A stretch of DNA of 58,812 nucleotides from an uncultured Clostridia bacterium (GTDB lineage Bacteria > Bacillota > Clostridia > Oscillospirales > Acutalibacteraceae), in contig CAMNXD010000006.1 in NCBI GenBank assembly GCA_946566955.1, positions 1 through 58,812 on the forward strand. Direction: 5' to 3'. Position numbers and translations under genes: made by a program. Shown here one piece after another: positions 51,265 to 58,812 of this stretch (positions within the stretch are counted from its first letter, which is position 1; each line of letters opens with the position of its first letter). Below the pieces are notes generated by a model. It did not search any database, was not told the DNA's origin, and saw nothing but the letters and a program-made list of their open reading frames with translations.

Positions 51265-52425
51265 TTAAAATAACTTCAATATTTCTCTCAAAACTTGATT
51301 CGAACTTGGTGCTTTAGTTTTAAACATAGATTTCCTTCTTGATTTATTAATCTCGCTTTCAACAGTAGACTGTATTTCCTTTACGGCACTGTCGAAATAG
51401 TTTTTTTCTAGCAATTTGGGATCTCTGCTATCTGCCATTTCTTCATATTTTTTTAGCGTACTCAAATTATCTAGATTTATTTCTGCTATTCCATTTTCTT
51501 TGAGAATTCCGTTGGCTCTCGCAATGATGTCATTATGAACTTTAATAATTCTTTCCATACTTTCAATGCTATACGCGCGTTTTTCCCTTTTTTGCTCATT
51601 TTTTGCAAACTTCTTTTTACTAGATCTCGTTTGTCGGACAAAGCTTTTTAATTCTTTAAGATAGCGTTGACAGTTCGTGTCGTCACCACTATTTTTCCAG
51701 TCTATTTGAGCTAAAATAATTTCTAGTCGGCGAGTTACATTTTTTATAAAATCGTGTAGACTTTGGCGTTCTTCTTCTACTTTGATGCTTTTACATTCAT
51801 CACTTAAGATTTTGCAAACGTCTACTATTTTGTCTTGCACATGCTGGAACTTTAGATTCGCCTCATTTTCATATTCAAAGTATTTCAATATATCGTTAAT
51901 AGTATTTTTATGTTCTGCATTTGTTAATTTCAATTCTCCCAATGAAGCTAATTTGTTAAGACCATCTGTAAATGCTTGTTGATTCTTCTGTTGATACTTA
52001 AGAAGATATTGAATTTTTGCTCTTTTTAAGCGCTTAAGTTTTTTTATTAGATATTCCTTAGGAAACGGAAGTCCCGGGTTTTTTCTGAGCTTTTTTATTT
52101 GATTTTCTATGTTCTTATACGATTTTTCAACTTGTTTCTTATCTTCTACTTTGTTATCACATAAAAATTCGTAAATTAGCTTCACTATTTTCTCTTTGCT
52201 AGGAATAGAAGAAAATTTCTTTTTTAAGATTTTTGTATCAAAATTCGTTTTTATATATTTAGGGTCGAATTCAAAAAGATTGTTAAACACATTAATTATT
52301 TGCCCCTGCAAAGCGGTTCCTAGATCTTCGTTTTTTGGATTTTCATACCTATCCTTGATAATTCGTATTCCCCATCGTTCGAATTTTTTTAAATTTTCTT
52401 TTAAGTCCTCAAGCTTATCATCCAT
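51265..52425 (-). CDS. coiled-coil-rich protein of unknown function, partner gene of the SopB-like phosphatase
   Basis: The 386-residue protein is almost entirely helical and highly charged (LEDLKENLKKFERWG, KSYKNIENQIKKLRKN, KKKFAKNEQKREKRAY), without signal peptide or membrane segments. GGAGGG precedes the ATG. It is the first gene of the operon and lies 22 bases before the SopB-like gene, so a linked role is likely, such as a chaperone for it or a second translocated protein. I recognise no domain. Confidence 0.6.
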   Translation of the reverse strand: MDDKLEDLKENLKKFERWGIRIIKDRYENPKNEDLGTALQGQIINVFNNLFEFDPKYIKTNFDTKILKKKFSSIPSKEKIVKLIYEFLCDNKVEDKKQVEKSYKNIENQIKKLRKNPGLPFPKEYLIKKLKRLKRAKIQYLLKYQQKNQQAFTDGLNKLASLGELKLTNAEHKNTINDILKYFEYENEANLKFQHVQDKIVDVCKILSDECKSIKVEEERQSLHDFIKNVTRRLEIILAQIDWKNSGDDTNCQRYLKELKSFVRQTRSSKKKFAKNEQKREKRAYSIESMERIIKVHNDIIARANGILKENGIAEINLDNLSTLKKYEEMADSRDPKLLEKNYFDSAVKEIQSTVESEINKSRRKSMFKTKAPSSNQVLREILKLF

Positions 52426-52453
52426 TTCTTTCCCTCCTATTTGAGTTTTGTTG

Positions 52454-52482
52454 ATTATATCATATTTTTATAAAATGTTCAA
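52454..52482 (-). promoter_or_regulatory. promoter of the SopB-like operon
   Basis: On the minus strand, TTGAAC (52482-52477), 17 bases, TATAAT (52459-52454), about 30 bases before the first start codon. The 311-base gap 52441-52751 otherwise holds only the terminator at 52675. Confidence 0.7.
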
Positions 52483-52674
52483 ATTTTTCGTTATTATTAG
52501 ATGTTTATCACAAAATGTTCTATTTTCGCCATAAAAAGTTCCTGGAAACTCAAATATGAATTTCATAAGAGCAACCTTTGACAGACAAAAAATTATTTCG
52601 CACTATATAAATTATTACCTTTATACGTGAGTTTTATATTTCGAAACATAGCTCCACTATTTTCTATTAAAGCA

Positions 52675-52704
52675 TAAAAAATCCCCCCTCGAACTCGAAG
52701 GGGT
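52675..52704 (-). terminator. rho-independent terminator
   Basis: On the minus strand, CCCCTTCGA-GT-TCGAGGGGG is followed by ATTTTTTAT. It ends the exported-protein gene at 52752. Confidence 0.85.
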
Positions 52705-52751
52705 CTTTGAAGAATTTTTAAAAAGTTGAAACACACGAACTATCCAACAAA

Positions 52752-53606
52752 TTAGGTTTCCAAATCATTTTTTTGGAGCAAATTCATCCCGTCCAAATAG
52801 GCCCATTGTGATAATCCGTCGAAAAATCTAAAGTTGTAGATGGCGGATTTGTATTCCTTTAAAGCCTCCTCCTTTTCTTCCTTGTCAACTCCTGAAATTG
52901 ATTGCTTATATCTTTTTCTGGCTTTTTCGAATCTTTCTGTAGCCATTATGCATTCTACTACCTCAGTCCTATTCTTGGTTTTTTCGTTTTCTACTAATTT
53001 TTGTAGCGGATTTATTAATTTCATGTCGGACTTTTTTATTGATGCACATGCGCACAGCGTATAATATTTCACTGAAGCTAAACACTGTCTCAGGTTTGCA
53101 ACAAATACGATACGGCCACTGGTCAGATTCATCAATCCCTTTTTTTGTGAGGATTCTAACAGGTCAAACATATCGTTTAAATGTTTTAGAATTTCATTAC
53201 ACATGTCTTCAGGAATACAATATCTTAATGCATATTTTAAATATTCAAGAGTACCATCAAATGTCTTTCGCTCCCAACGTGTAATTTCAACATTCGAGCA
53301 AGCTAAAGACCTAATACAATTATGTACATGGGAAAATTCTTGTTCAATCCAAACATAGTTGTATGGTTTATAAAACTTCTCAAGTTTAATATTATAATAA
53401 CGAAATAGATTTAGTATACGATCACTAAAGCTTTGCTCGATAAGTCTAAAATTTCCATCAATAAAAGTTTCTGAATCAGATTCCTCCTGTGATTTGGTGA
53501 TTTGAGATTGTTTATCGTTACCATTTGCAAATACACTCAAACTACTATTTGCACTTAAAACAGCTAAAGCTATTGCTACATGTTTTTTTAAATTAAGTTT
53601 TTTCAT
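52752..53606 (-). CDS. exported helical protein of unknown function
   Basis: The 284-residue protein has a signal peptide (MKKLNLKKHVAIALAVLSAN...SVFA). Its acidic mature region is predicted mostly helical (YKPYNYVWIEQEFSHVHN, EILKHLNDMFDLLESSQKK, LKEYKSAIYNFRFFDG). ATG 53606 is preferred over two upstream ATGs because AAAGGTG lies at proper distance. It has its own consensus promoter and terminator. I recognise no family. It resembles the exported protein at 30980-31930 in size and layout but not in visible sequence. Confidence 0.6.
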   Translation of the reverse strand: MKKLNLKKHVAIALAVLSANSSLSVFANGNDKQSQITKSQEESDSETFIDGNFRLIEQSFSDRILNLFRYYNIKLEKFYKPYNYVWIEQEFSHVHNCIRSLACSNVEITRWERKTFDGTLEYLKYALRYCIPEDMCNEILKHLNDMFDLLESSQKKGLMNLTSGRIVFVANLRQCLASVKYYTLCACASIKKSDMKLINPLQKLVENEKTKNRTEVVECIMATERFEKARKRYKQSISGVDKEEKEEALKEYKSAIYNFRFFDGLSQWAYLDGMNLLQKNDLET

Positions 53607-53650
53607 AAACATACACCTTTCATTAAATTTATTTAAGATCAAAATCAACC

Positions 53651-53688
53651 TATAGTTAAACTATATTTCGTTTTTCGAAATTTGTCAA
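53651..53688 (-). promoter_or_regulatory. promoter with palindromic -10 region
   Basis: On the minus strand, TTGACA (53688-53683), 17 bases, TATAGT (53665-53660). The -10 box is inside a perfect 15-base palindrome TATAGTTAAACTATA (53651-53665), a possible operator that would block polymerase when bound. Confidence 0.6.
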
Positions 53689-53749
53689 GTAATTTTTTTA
53701 ATTATAATCATTAGCTTCAATAAATCTTGTTAAATTTTCGATAAGCTGC

Positions 53750-54505
53750 CTAACTTTGTTTAGTGCATTTTTTGCAAGGCTTTAAACCTTTTTCTTCGGC
53801 TTCTTCTAGAGTAACCGCATGATAATTACTTCCCCTGCGACATTTTTTAAAGTGATAGCATTTCCCTTTGTCTGTAACGTAAACAGTGGTACCTTTTCCT
53901 ATAGTTGGTTCAGATATGGAATTTAAATCGTTTGAAGGAATGCTATCTTTTAGTGGCTTTGTTTCGTTAAACTTTTCTTCATTTTTCTCTTTTGGTTTTT
54001 CAATTTCTTTATCTAATCTCAAGGAATTAAAACTTGTTTTAATTTTTCGGGCACTTTTTATACTGCGAGATTTTAAATTCTTCTTTGGTTTTCTTACGGA
54101 ATTTCTGCGGACTTTTTGAACTGTTTGAGGGTTTCTTTTTTTAGTACTCACTTTCTCTCTACTTCTATCTTTCGAAGAAAATTTTAAACTCGGAATAGGA
54201 AGTATCTTAGTAGGTAAAGGAACTAGTTTAACAACTTCAAGAGTTTCTTTTGGAGTAGGAGAATAAAGTTTTAAAATCGAAAAACCACATAATATACACC
54301 CTAAAAATAAAGTAATTGACATTGCACTCAAAGCCGCTTTATATTTAGAAGACCAAGTGTTTTGATATTTAAGCATGAGATAAATTCCTAGTGGTGGAAT
54401 TACTAAAGTAAAAAATAAAATTACCCAATTATTTTTATACCACTTGTTTTTGAGTATTTTAACTTTTTCTTGTACGCAGCTAAGTTCTACATTTGGACCG
54501 CTCAA
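53750..54505 (-). CDS. membrane protein with C-terminal Cys/His zinc-ribbon-like motif
   Basis: The 251-residue protein has two membrane spans near its start (WVILFFTLVIPPLGIYLML and SAMSITLFLGCILCGFSIL), then a long, very basic Ser/Lys/Arg linker (residues about 105-195). It ends in a compact domain TVYVTDKGKCYHFKKCRR...PCKKC. The final YHx3C...C-x2-C arrangement is found at the end of many bacterial exported or nuclease-linked proteins and likely binds zinc. The function is unknown. The basic linker could bind nucleic acid or the wall. Confidence 0.6.
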   Translation of the reverse strand: MSGPNVELSCVQEKVKILKNKWYKNNWVILFFTLVIPPLGIYLMLKYQNTWSSKYKAALSAMSITLFLGCILCGFSILKLYSPTPKETLEVVKLVPLPTKILPIPSLKFSSKDRSREKVSTKKRNPQTVQKVRRNSVRKPKKNLKSRSIKSARKIKTSFNSLRLDKEIEKPKEKNEEKFNETKPLKDSIPSNDLNSISEPTIGKGTTVYVTDKGKCYHFKKCRRGSNYHAVTLEEAEEKGLKPCKKCTKQS

Positions 54506-54650
54506 ATAATTACTCCTCTCTTTAATAAAATTTTTATGTCATCTGACAATGCTTTTGTTTTAACCATTATCATACAACACAATAATATTATATACTATTT
54601 ATTATAAAAAATCTATAACTAAAATTATTTTCCTTCTCTTAAAGATAATA

Positions 54651-54688
54651 AAAAAAACTCGTCAACCCCATTTAGGAGTTAACGAGTC
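54651..54688 (-). terminator. rho-independent terminator of the BspA-like gene
   Basis: On the minus strand, GACTCGTTAACTCC-TAAAT-GGGGTTGACGAGT (one mismatch) is followed by TTTTTTTTAT. It lies about 14 bases beyond the stop. Confidence 0.85.
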
Positions 54689-54701
54689 AATTAATTGAGT
54701 A

Positions 54702-57038
54702 CTATTTACGTTTACGAGATTTTCTTGAGAATAAATATGCTGCTCCAGAAGAAATTGAACTGAAAATGCATGCCAAGATAGAACTTAATCTTCCATCTGA
54801 AGTTTTGTAGAAACCAGATGATTCTGATCCTTTAGATTTAGAACTTGAACCCTTAGAACTAGATTTATCAGAATTCGAAGAGTCTTTAGAAGAATCAGAG
54901 TTGTTTTGCTCGTTTTTAGATGCAAGTTTCTCTACCTTATTCATATCTGGGTCGATTATTCCATAATAACAAAAATGATCAACTTCAAATACAAGATAAT
55001 TCTTTCCATCTATAAGCTCAATTTTAGATTCGTAGTGTGTATCATCTCCGGACTCTATTTTGAAAGCTTCTAAATCTTTAATATCATATCCTTCTGGAAC
55101 AGGAAGACATATTTTAACTTTGTTACCATTTTGAGGTTGAACTTTATTTCCATCTTTGTCTAGGACCTCAATACTATAGAATTTAAATCTTTCGCCAACT
55201 TCTTTTATATAATCATCCACGTCGTTCCATACTAAAGCATAATTAGCATGGTCCTTTTCTACTTCTTCCACCACTACATGCGATCCATCGGGGAATGTTC
55301 CTTCAGGAGCTTCTAGCATTACTCCTGTTTTCAAATCGGTATACTTTATCTCTGGACATTCACTTTTAAATTCAGCTTCAATTTTTAAGGCTTCACCAGG
55401 CATGGCAAAAGTATAAGTTCCGTTTTCGTTTTTTTCAATTTCAACAGAGCCTTCATTTATCTTCAGGCTTTCTGGAACTAAAATATAACCAGAATTTGGC
55501 TTAACCGTCATAGTTACTTTTTCGCCAACAGAAGCTCTATCTTTATCGAATGTAATGCTGCCGCCTTCAAAAGTCGGAGCTTTAATTTCAGCTTCACCAT
55601 AGTATATCTCTGCTGCAGCTCCCTCAAGAGATGTGTGGCCGTATTCATCTTCTTGTTCAGCATTTGGATTATAAATAACATAAGGTATTACACTGTAAGT
55701 ATAAAGCTTAGATTTATCCTCAGGTAAAGAAATTTCATATTCAGTTGCAGTTAGTTTTTCTTCCAAAACTTCTTCCTTTTCTTCTCCTACTTTGCGAGTA
55801 ATTTTATATCCACTAGCATTTTCAGCTGCGTCCCAAGAAATTGTAAGTTTATTATCTTTTATTTCTTGTTTTAAATTTTGAATAGAAGGTGCTTTCGTTG
55901 GAATTTCCTTTAAAACCTCTTCTTTTGTTAATGCTAGCTTTGTTTTGAAGTCTGCATCTTCTTTAAGTTCTTTATGTACATATAAAGCTGTGCCTGGATC
56001 TCCATTCCCTAAAGAAGTACCTGATAGTACAGTGTTGCCACCTAATTCAACGCTTTTTCCTTCTATTATCATATATTTAAGCGTAGAACAGCCATTAAAA
56101 GCGCCATCTCCAATAGAAGTCACTGCCGCAGGTATTTTAATCTTTTTCAGTTCACTACATCCTTTAAATGCGCTTGCACCAATTGTTTTAACATTTGCAG
56201 GTATTTGAATTTCTTTTAGTGCGGAACAGCCACTGAATGTACCTGATTTGATATCAGTTACTCCTTCAGGAATTTCAGCCTTTGTTAAAGCACTGCAATC
56301 ATAAAATACGCTTTCACCTAAATCTTTAATAGCTGCAGGAAGATTAATAGTTGCTAGTTTAGAGCAGTTGATAAATGCCGCATCACCAATACTTTTGATA
56401 GATTCAGGTAATTCAACCTTAGTTATTTCGCCACAGTACATAAGTGCATTTGATCCAATACCTTCAACTTGATAAGTAACAGTTTCATGAGTAATTTCGT
56501 TAGGAACTGTAAAAATGCCAGTCGGCTTTTGGCTATTGTTATGTCCGCTGAGTTTTACGGTTTTATTAATTGCATTTATATCCACAACGCGATACTTCAA
56601 ATCTCCAACATTAAATTCGTCTCCTTGCACTGGCTCTGCCTCTTCTGATAGTGCAACAGGTTCATTTTCTTGCGTTGCAGCTGTAAAAACAGCTTCGGGC
56701 ATCAACTGTAAATCATTAGAAGCAGAAACTTCAACTTTGTCGCTCTTAACCTCTTCTGGAACTACTTCCGAATTAACTGAAGTATTTTCGTCCTTTACCT
56801 CTGCAGCAACTGCTTTTTCTTTAACTTCAGGTTCAATAACCTCTTTAGCAGCTACATTTTCCTTAACTTCGGTAACTGTAACTTCGCTTGCTTCAGTGGC
56901 AACTACATCTTCTTTTACGTCCACATCAGCTGCTTTAACAGGATTTGAAAGTGCAAATCCTACAGAAGCTACAGATACTGCAATAAACGGTAAAGATTTT
57001 TTGGAAATCCTTCCTTTTTTTAGATTTTTTGAGTTCAT
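54702..57038 (-). CDS. BspA-like leucine-rich-repeat cell-surface protein
   Basis: The 778-residue surface protein starts at ATG 57038 (AGGAAAG upstream) with a signal peptide (KKSLPFIAVSVASVGFALS...VKA). A Glu/Val/Lys-rich low-complexity region follows to about residue 110. Six BspA-type leucine-rich repeats come next (GDAAFINCSKLATINLP, FSGCSALKEIQIPANV, FKGCSELKKIKIPAAV), then a fibronectin-III-like domain, an InlB-type bacterial repeat (SVGEKVTMTVKPNSGYIL), a Ser/Lys-rich spacer and a C-terminal hydrophobic anchor with basic tail (YLFSRKSRKRK). It lacks an LPxTG motif. BspA-like proteins mediate adhesion to host cells, which suits the effector content nearby. Confidence 0.85.
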   Translation of the reverse strand: MNSKNLKKGRISKKSLPFIAVSVASVGFALSNPVKAADVDVKEDVVATEASEVTVTEVKENVAAKEVIEPEVKEKAVAAEVKDENTSVNSEVVPEEVKSDKVEVSASNDLQLMPEAVFTAATQENEPVALSEEAEPVQGDEFNVGDLKYRVVDINAINKTVKLSGHNNSQKPTGIFTVPNEITHETVTYQVEGIGSNALMYCGEITKVELPESIKSIGDAAFINCSKLATINLPAAIKDLGESVFYDCSALTKAEIPEGVTDIKSGTFSGCSALKEIQIPANVKTIGASAFKGCSELKKIKIPAAVTSIGDGAFNGCSTLKYMIIEGKSVELGGNTVLSGTSLGNGDPGTALYVHKELKEDADFKTKLALTKEEVLKEIPTKAPSIQNLKQEIKDNKLTISWDAAENASGYKITRKVGEEKEEVLEEKLTATEYEISLPEDKSKLYTYSVIPYVIYNPNAEQEDEYGHTSLEGAAAEIYYGEAEIKAPTFEGGSITFDKDRASVGEKVTMTVKPNSGYILVPESLKINEGSVEIEKNENGTYTFAMPGEALKIEAEFKSECPEIKYTDLKTGVMLEAPEGTFPDGSHVVVEEVEKDHANYALVWNDVDDYIKEVGERFKFYSIEVLDKDGNKVQPQNGNKVKICLPVPEGYDIKDLEAFKIESGDDTHYESKIELIDGKNYLVFEVDHFCYYGIIDPDMNKVEKLASKNEQNNSDSSKDSSNSDKSSSKGSSSKSKGSESSGFYKTSDGRLSSILACIFSSISSGAAYLFSRKSRKRK

Positions 57039-57078
57039 AATTACATCTTTCCTTTCTATTTGATTTAGTACGATGGCT

Positions 57079-57107
57079 AGTATATCAAGCAATGAAAAAT
57101 TTGTCAA
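57079..57107 (-). promoter_or_regulatory. promoter of the BspA-like gene
   Basis: On the minus strand, TTGACA (57107-57102), 17 bases, TATACT (57084-57079), about 40 bases before the start codon. Confidence 0.8.
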
Positions 57108-57242
57108 CTAATTTATATGTTTATTTTCTAAATAATATGAATAAATTTACAGATACTTATCAATATTACACTTAAATATCGCAGCAAACTGCGGTTTGAT
57201 GTGGTTTCAGAAAGCATAAAAGAAATTTTTTATGGATTTTTG

Positions 57243-57270
57243 TTGACAATGTTTTTAGTTAATTTATAAT
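57243..57270 (+). promoter_or_regulatory. promoter of the lipoprotein gene
   Basis: TTGACA (57243-57248), 16 bases, TATAAT (57265-57270). The start codon is about 100 bases downstream, leaving an AT-rich leader without obvious structure. The 335-base gap 57039-57373 holds this and the divergent BspA promoter and no gene that I can see. Confidence 0.75.
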
Positions 57271-57373
57271 ATTTTTTATAACCAACGATACGATTAACTA
57301 TCTAAATTATAAATTTTGTAAAAATCGTATTGTATATTTAGAATTAAGACTTTAATAGTAAGGAGAGGATTTT

Positions 57374-58585
57374 ATGAGTAAAAAAATTAAAAGCGCTTTA
57401 CTAATGACCGCTTTTTCTTCTAGTATAATTTTATCGGCATGCGGAAATAAAACATCCGAAACAGAAAGTCAAGATCAAGTTCAAAATAGTCCGCAGCAAA
57501 TTACAGAAAATGTAGCTATTGAAACCGAACTTGGAGGAATAGACTATTCTAAAAGTTATGCTGAAGTTTTAGATAAATATAGAGATTTTGCAAATGATTA
57601 TAATAATGGAATTGCTCGCGATAAATACTTCGACGATCCATGGTCAAATATGTGTACAGTTGCTATTGAGCCAAACGGCTTTGGTTATGCGCTGAAAGAT
57701 TTAAACGGAAATGGCATTCCCGAGCTTATATTACTTGCAAAAGAAGAGTATTTAGATGATGATTACTATATAACTGCTATTTATTCTCTCGTAGGCAACG
57801 ACCCTAAATTATTAGATTCCTTCTGGTACAGATATAGTTGCTGTATTGGCAAAGATGGATTTATATACACGCAAGGCAGCAGTAGCGCATGGGACTCAGT
57901 TTATGAAAAAAACAAAATTAAATCTGATGGATCAGCAATAGAAGTTGTTGAAAAAATCGAATCCGATTCGTTCGATGAAAAAACTCAACAAAGAACGTTA
58001 GACGGTAGAGGTAACGTCATCATAAAATACTATCAGTCAAAAGGAAGCGACAAGAGAAGTGAAATAAATAAACAAAAATTTGATGAACTATGTAATCAGT
58101 GGCCAAAGAATAATAAAGAATCAGGACTAGAATTTATTCCTTTAATGGAAGTTCAAAGCTCTCAAAAGCAATCTGCCTCTGAAACAAACAATGATGCCAA
58201 TTTACCCTTTGAAATGAATTTTGATATTGCTTACACGTATGACGAAAATATGATAGATGAGACTACTAAAGAACCGCTACAAGTAACGCATAATCTTAAA
58301 AAAGATCAGATTGGTGAACTTAACACCATATTGAGGAATTCCGGAAAATGGACACGTCAAAAAGAGGAGGAGCTTCCTGGAACTGAAATAGATAAACCGT
58401 ACTTGATAAAATCTACTAAAAACAATACTATATTAATCATTGGAGTAAACTATGAAGATAGAGAATATACTCATATTAAAAATATGATACTCAACGCTAA
58501 TGGAGAAGAAGTTGATGGAGAAAACTTCATAGCTCCAAAAGAATTACATGAAAATATCAAAAAATTTTTCGAAAAAGAATTTTAA
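57374..58585 (+). CDS. lipoprotein of unknown function
   Basis: This 403-residue lipoprotein has a signal peptide ending in the lipobox LSAC (Cys23). An acidic Gln/Ser linker follows, then a domain with YALKDLNGNGIPELILL, an EF-hand/dockerin-like Asp-rich turn typical of a widespread clostridial lipoprotein family. A second domain (residues about 270-400) begins DIAYTYDENMIDETT. AAGGAGAGG precedes the ATG. No transporter is adjacent, so a role as a substrate-binding protein is not supported. Confidence 0.75.
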   Translation: MSKKIKSALLMTAFSSSIILSACGNKTSETESQDQVQNSPQQITENVAIETELGGIDYSKSYAEVLDKYRDFANDYNNGIARDKYFDDPWSNMCTVAIEPNGFGYALKDLNGNGIPELILLAKEEYLDDDYYITAIYSLVGNDPKLLDSFWYRYSCCIGKDGFIYTQGSSSAWDSVYEKNKIKSDGSAIEVVEKIESDSFDEKTQQRTLDGRGNVIIKYYQSKGSDKRSEINKQKFDELCNQWPKNNKESGLEFIPLMEVQSSQKQSASETNNDANLPFEMNFDIAYTYDENMIDETTKEPLQVTHNLKKDQIGELNTILRNSGKWTRQKEEELPGTEIDKPYLIKSTKNNTILIIGVNYEDREYTHIKNMILNANGEEVDGENFIAPKELHENIKKFFEKEF

Positions 58586-58638
58586 CTTCGATTGAGATAT
58601 AAATTTATAATTAATTTTTCCAAGCTTCATTTTTACCC

Positions 58639-58667
58639 TTGACACTTTAAAAAGAAAATGATAAACT
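58639..58667 (+). promoter_or_regulatory. promoter of tRNA-Ala(GGC)
   Basis: TTGACA (58639-58644), 17 bases, TAAACT (58662-58667), 9 bases before the tRNA 5' end. Confidence 0.75.
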
Positions 58668-58676
58668 AAAAGTGTT

Positions 58677-58752
<76 letters not shown>

Positions 58753-58760
58753 ACCATAAG

Positions 58761-58803
58761 CCGCATGGATACTAAGTTTTTAAAGTGTCTGTGCGGTTTT
58801 TGT
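58761..58803 (+). terminator. rho-independent terminator of tRNA-Ala(GGC)
   Basis: CCGCA and TGCGG pair at the base of a longer imperfect stem, followed by TTTTTG and TTTTAG, just after the tRNA. Confidence 0.65.
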
Positions 58804-58812
58804 TTTAGCTCC

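Overview
The window is AT-rich chromosomal DNA from a Firmicute, most likely a clostridial (Oscillospirales-like) anaerobe. Evidence for this includes an NfnAB transhydrogenase pair, the ecfA1-ecfA2-ecfT-truA block, ruvC-ruvA-ruvB-glmM, an SRP RNA gene followed by dnaX-ebfC-recR, a DUF5711 protein, a lone Spo0A-type DNA-binding domain, strong GGAGG ribosome binding sites and many TTG/GTG starts. Several features point to life in contact with eukaryotic cells: a SopB/IpgD-type inositol phosphatase, a candidate CE-clan (YopJ/Ulp-like) cysteine enzyme, the remains of a calpain-family protease, the remains of an exported lipid-kinase-like protein, a BspA-like leucine-rich-repeat surface protein, and many pseudogenes. 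A symbiont or parasite of a eukaryotic host (for example a gut protist) would fit, but that is inference.

Layout. Bases 1-2502 hold a partial gene, an intact exported NagZ and an exported N-acetylmuramoyl-L-alanine amidase. Bases 2700-6000 are a decayed prophage tail module on the minus strand (major tail protein, tape-measure C-terminus, Dit, Gp37-like tail protein). It is interrupted by a RelB/DinJ antitoxin whose toxin partner is cut off after about 17 codons. Bases 6100-13430 are a decaying accessory region: an M15 peptidase, an exported kinase-like protein, then a peptidoglycan-recycling row murQ - nagZ copy 2 - nagX - namZ, every member broken, followed by a probably intact effector-like gene. 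A truncated nucleotidyltransferase and tRNA-Ser(GGA) close this part.

Bases 14200-28225 are mostly housekeeping: an acetyltransferase, an SDR, a flavin reductase, an M50 protease, NfnAB, DegV, a cis-prenyltransferase and a compact shikimate operon (aroA-aroC-aroF-chorismate mutase-aroE/aroK fusion). Bases 28234-32577 return to accessory content: a calpain-like pseudogene, tRNA-Leu(CAG), a transglutaminase-like protein, tRNA-Ala(CGC), a secreted protein of unknown role and the solitary Spo0A C-terminal domain.

Bases 33362-48765 are a long housekeeping stretch: Holliday junction resolution (ruvCAB), glmM, an rRNA-type methyltransferase, the ECF transporter energising module, truA, a YhaO/YhaN nuclease-ATPase pair, SRP RNA, dnaX, ebfC and recR. 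Bases 48762-58585 hold the SopB-like phosphatase operon (with an in-frame amber codon followed by 315 further open codons), several exported or membrane proteins, the BspA-like surface protein and a lipoprotein. The window ends with tRNA-Ala(GGC).

Two themes stand out. First, a peptidoglycan salvage pathway (amidase, NagZ, NamZ, MurQ, NagX) appears to be in collapse: only one NagZ and one amidase stay intact. Second, a dispersed set of eukaryote-directed enzymes is present in various stages of decay, while metabolic and information-processing genes nearby are open and undamaged.
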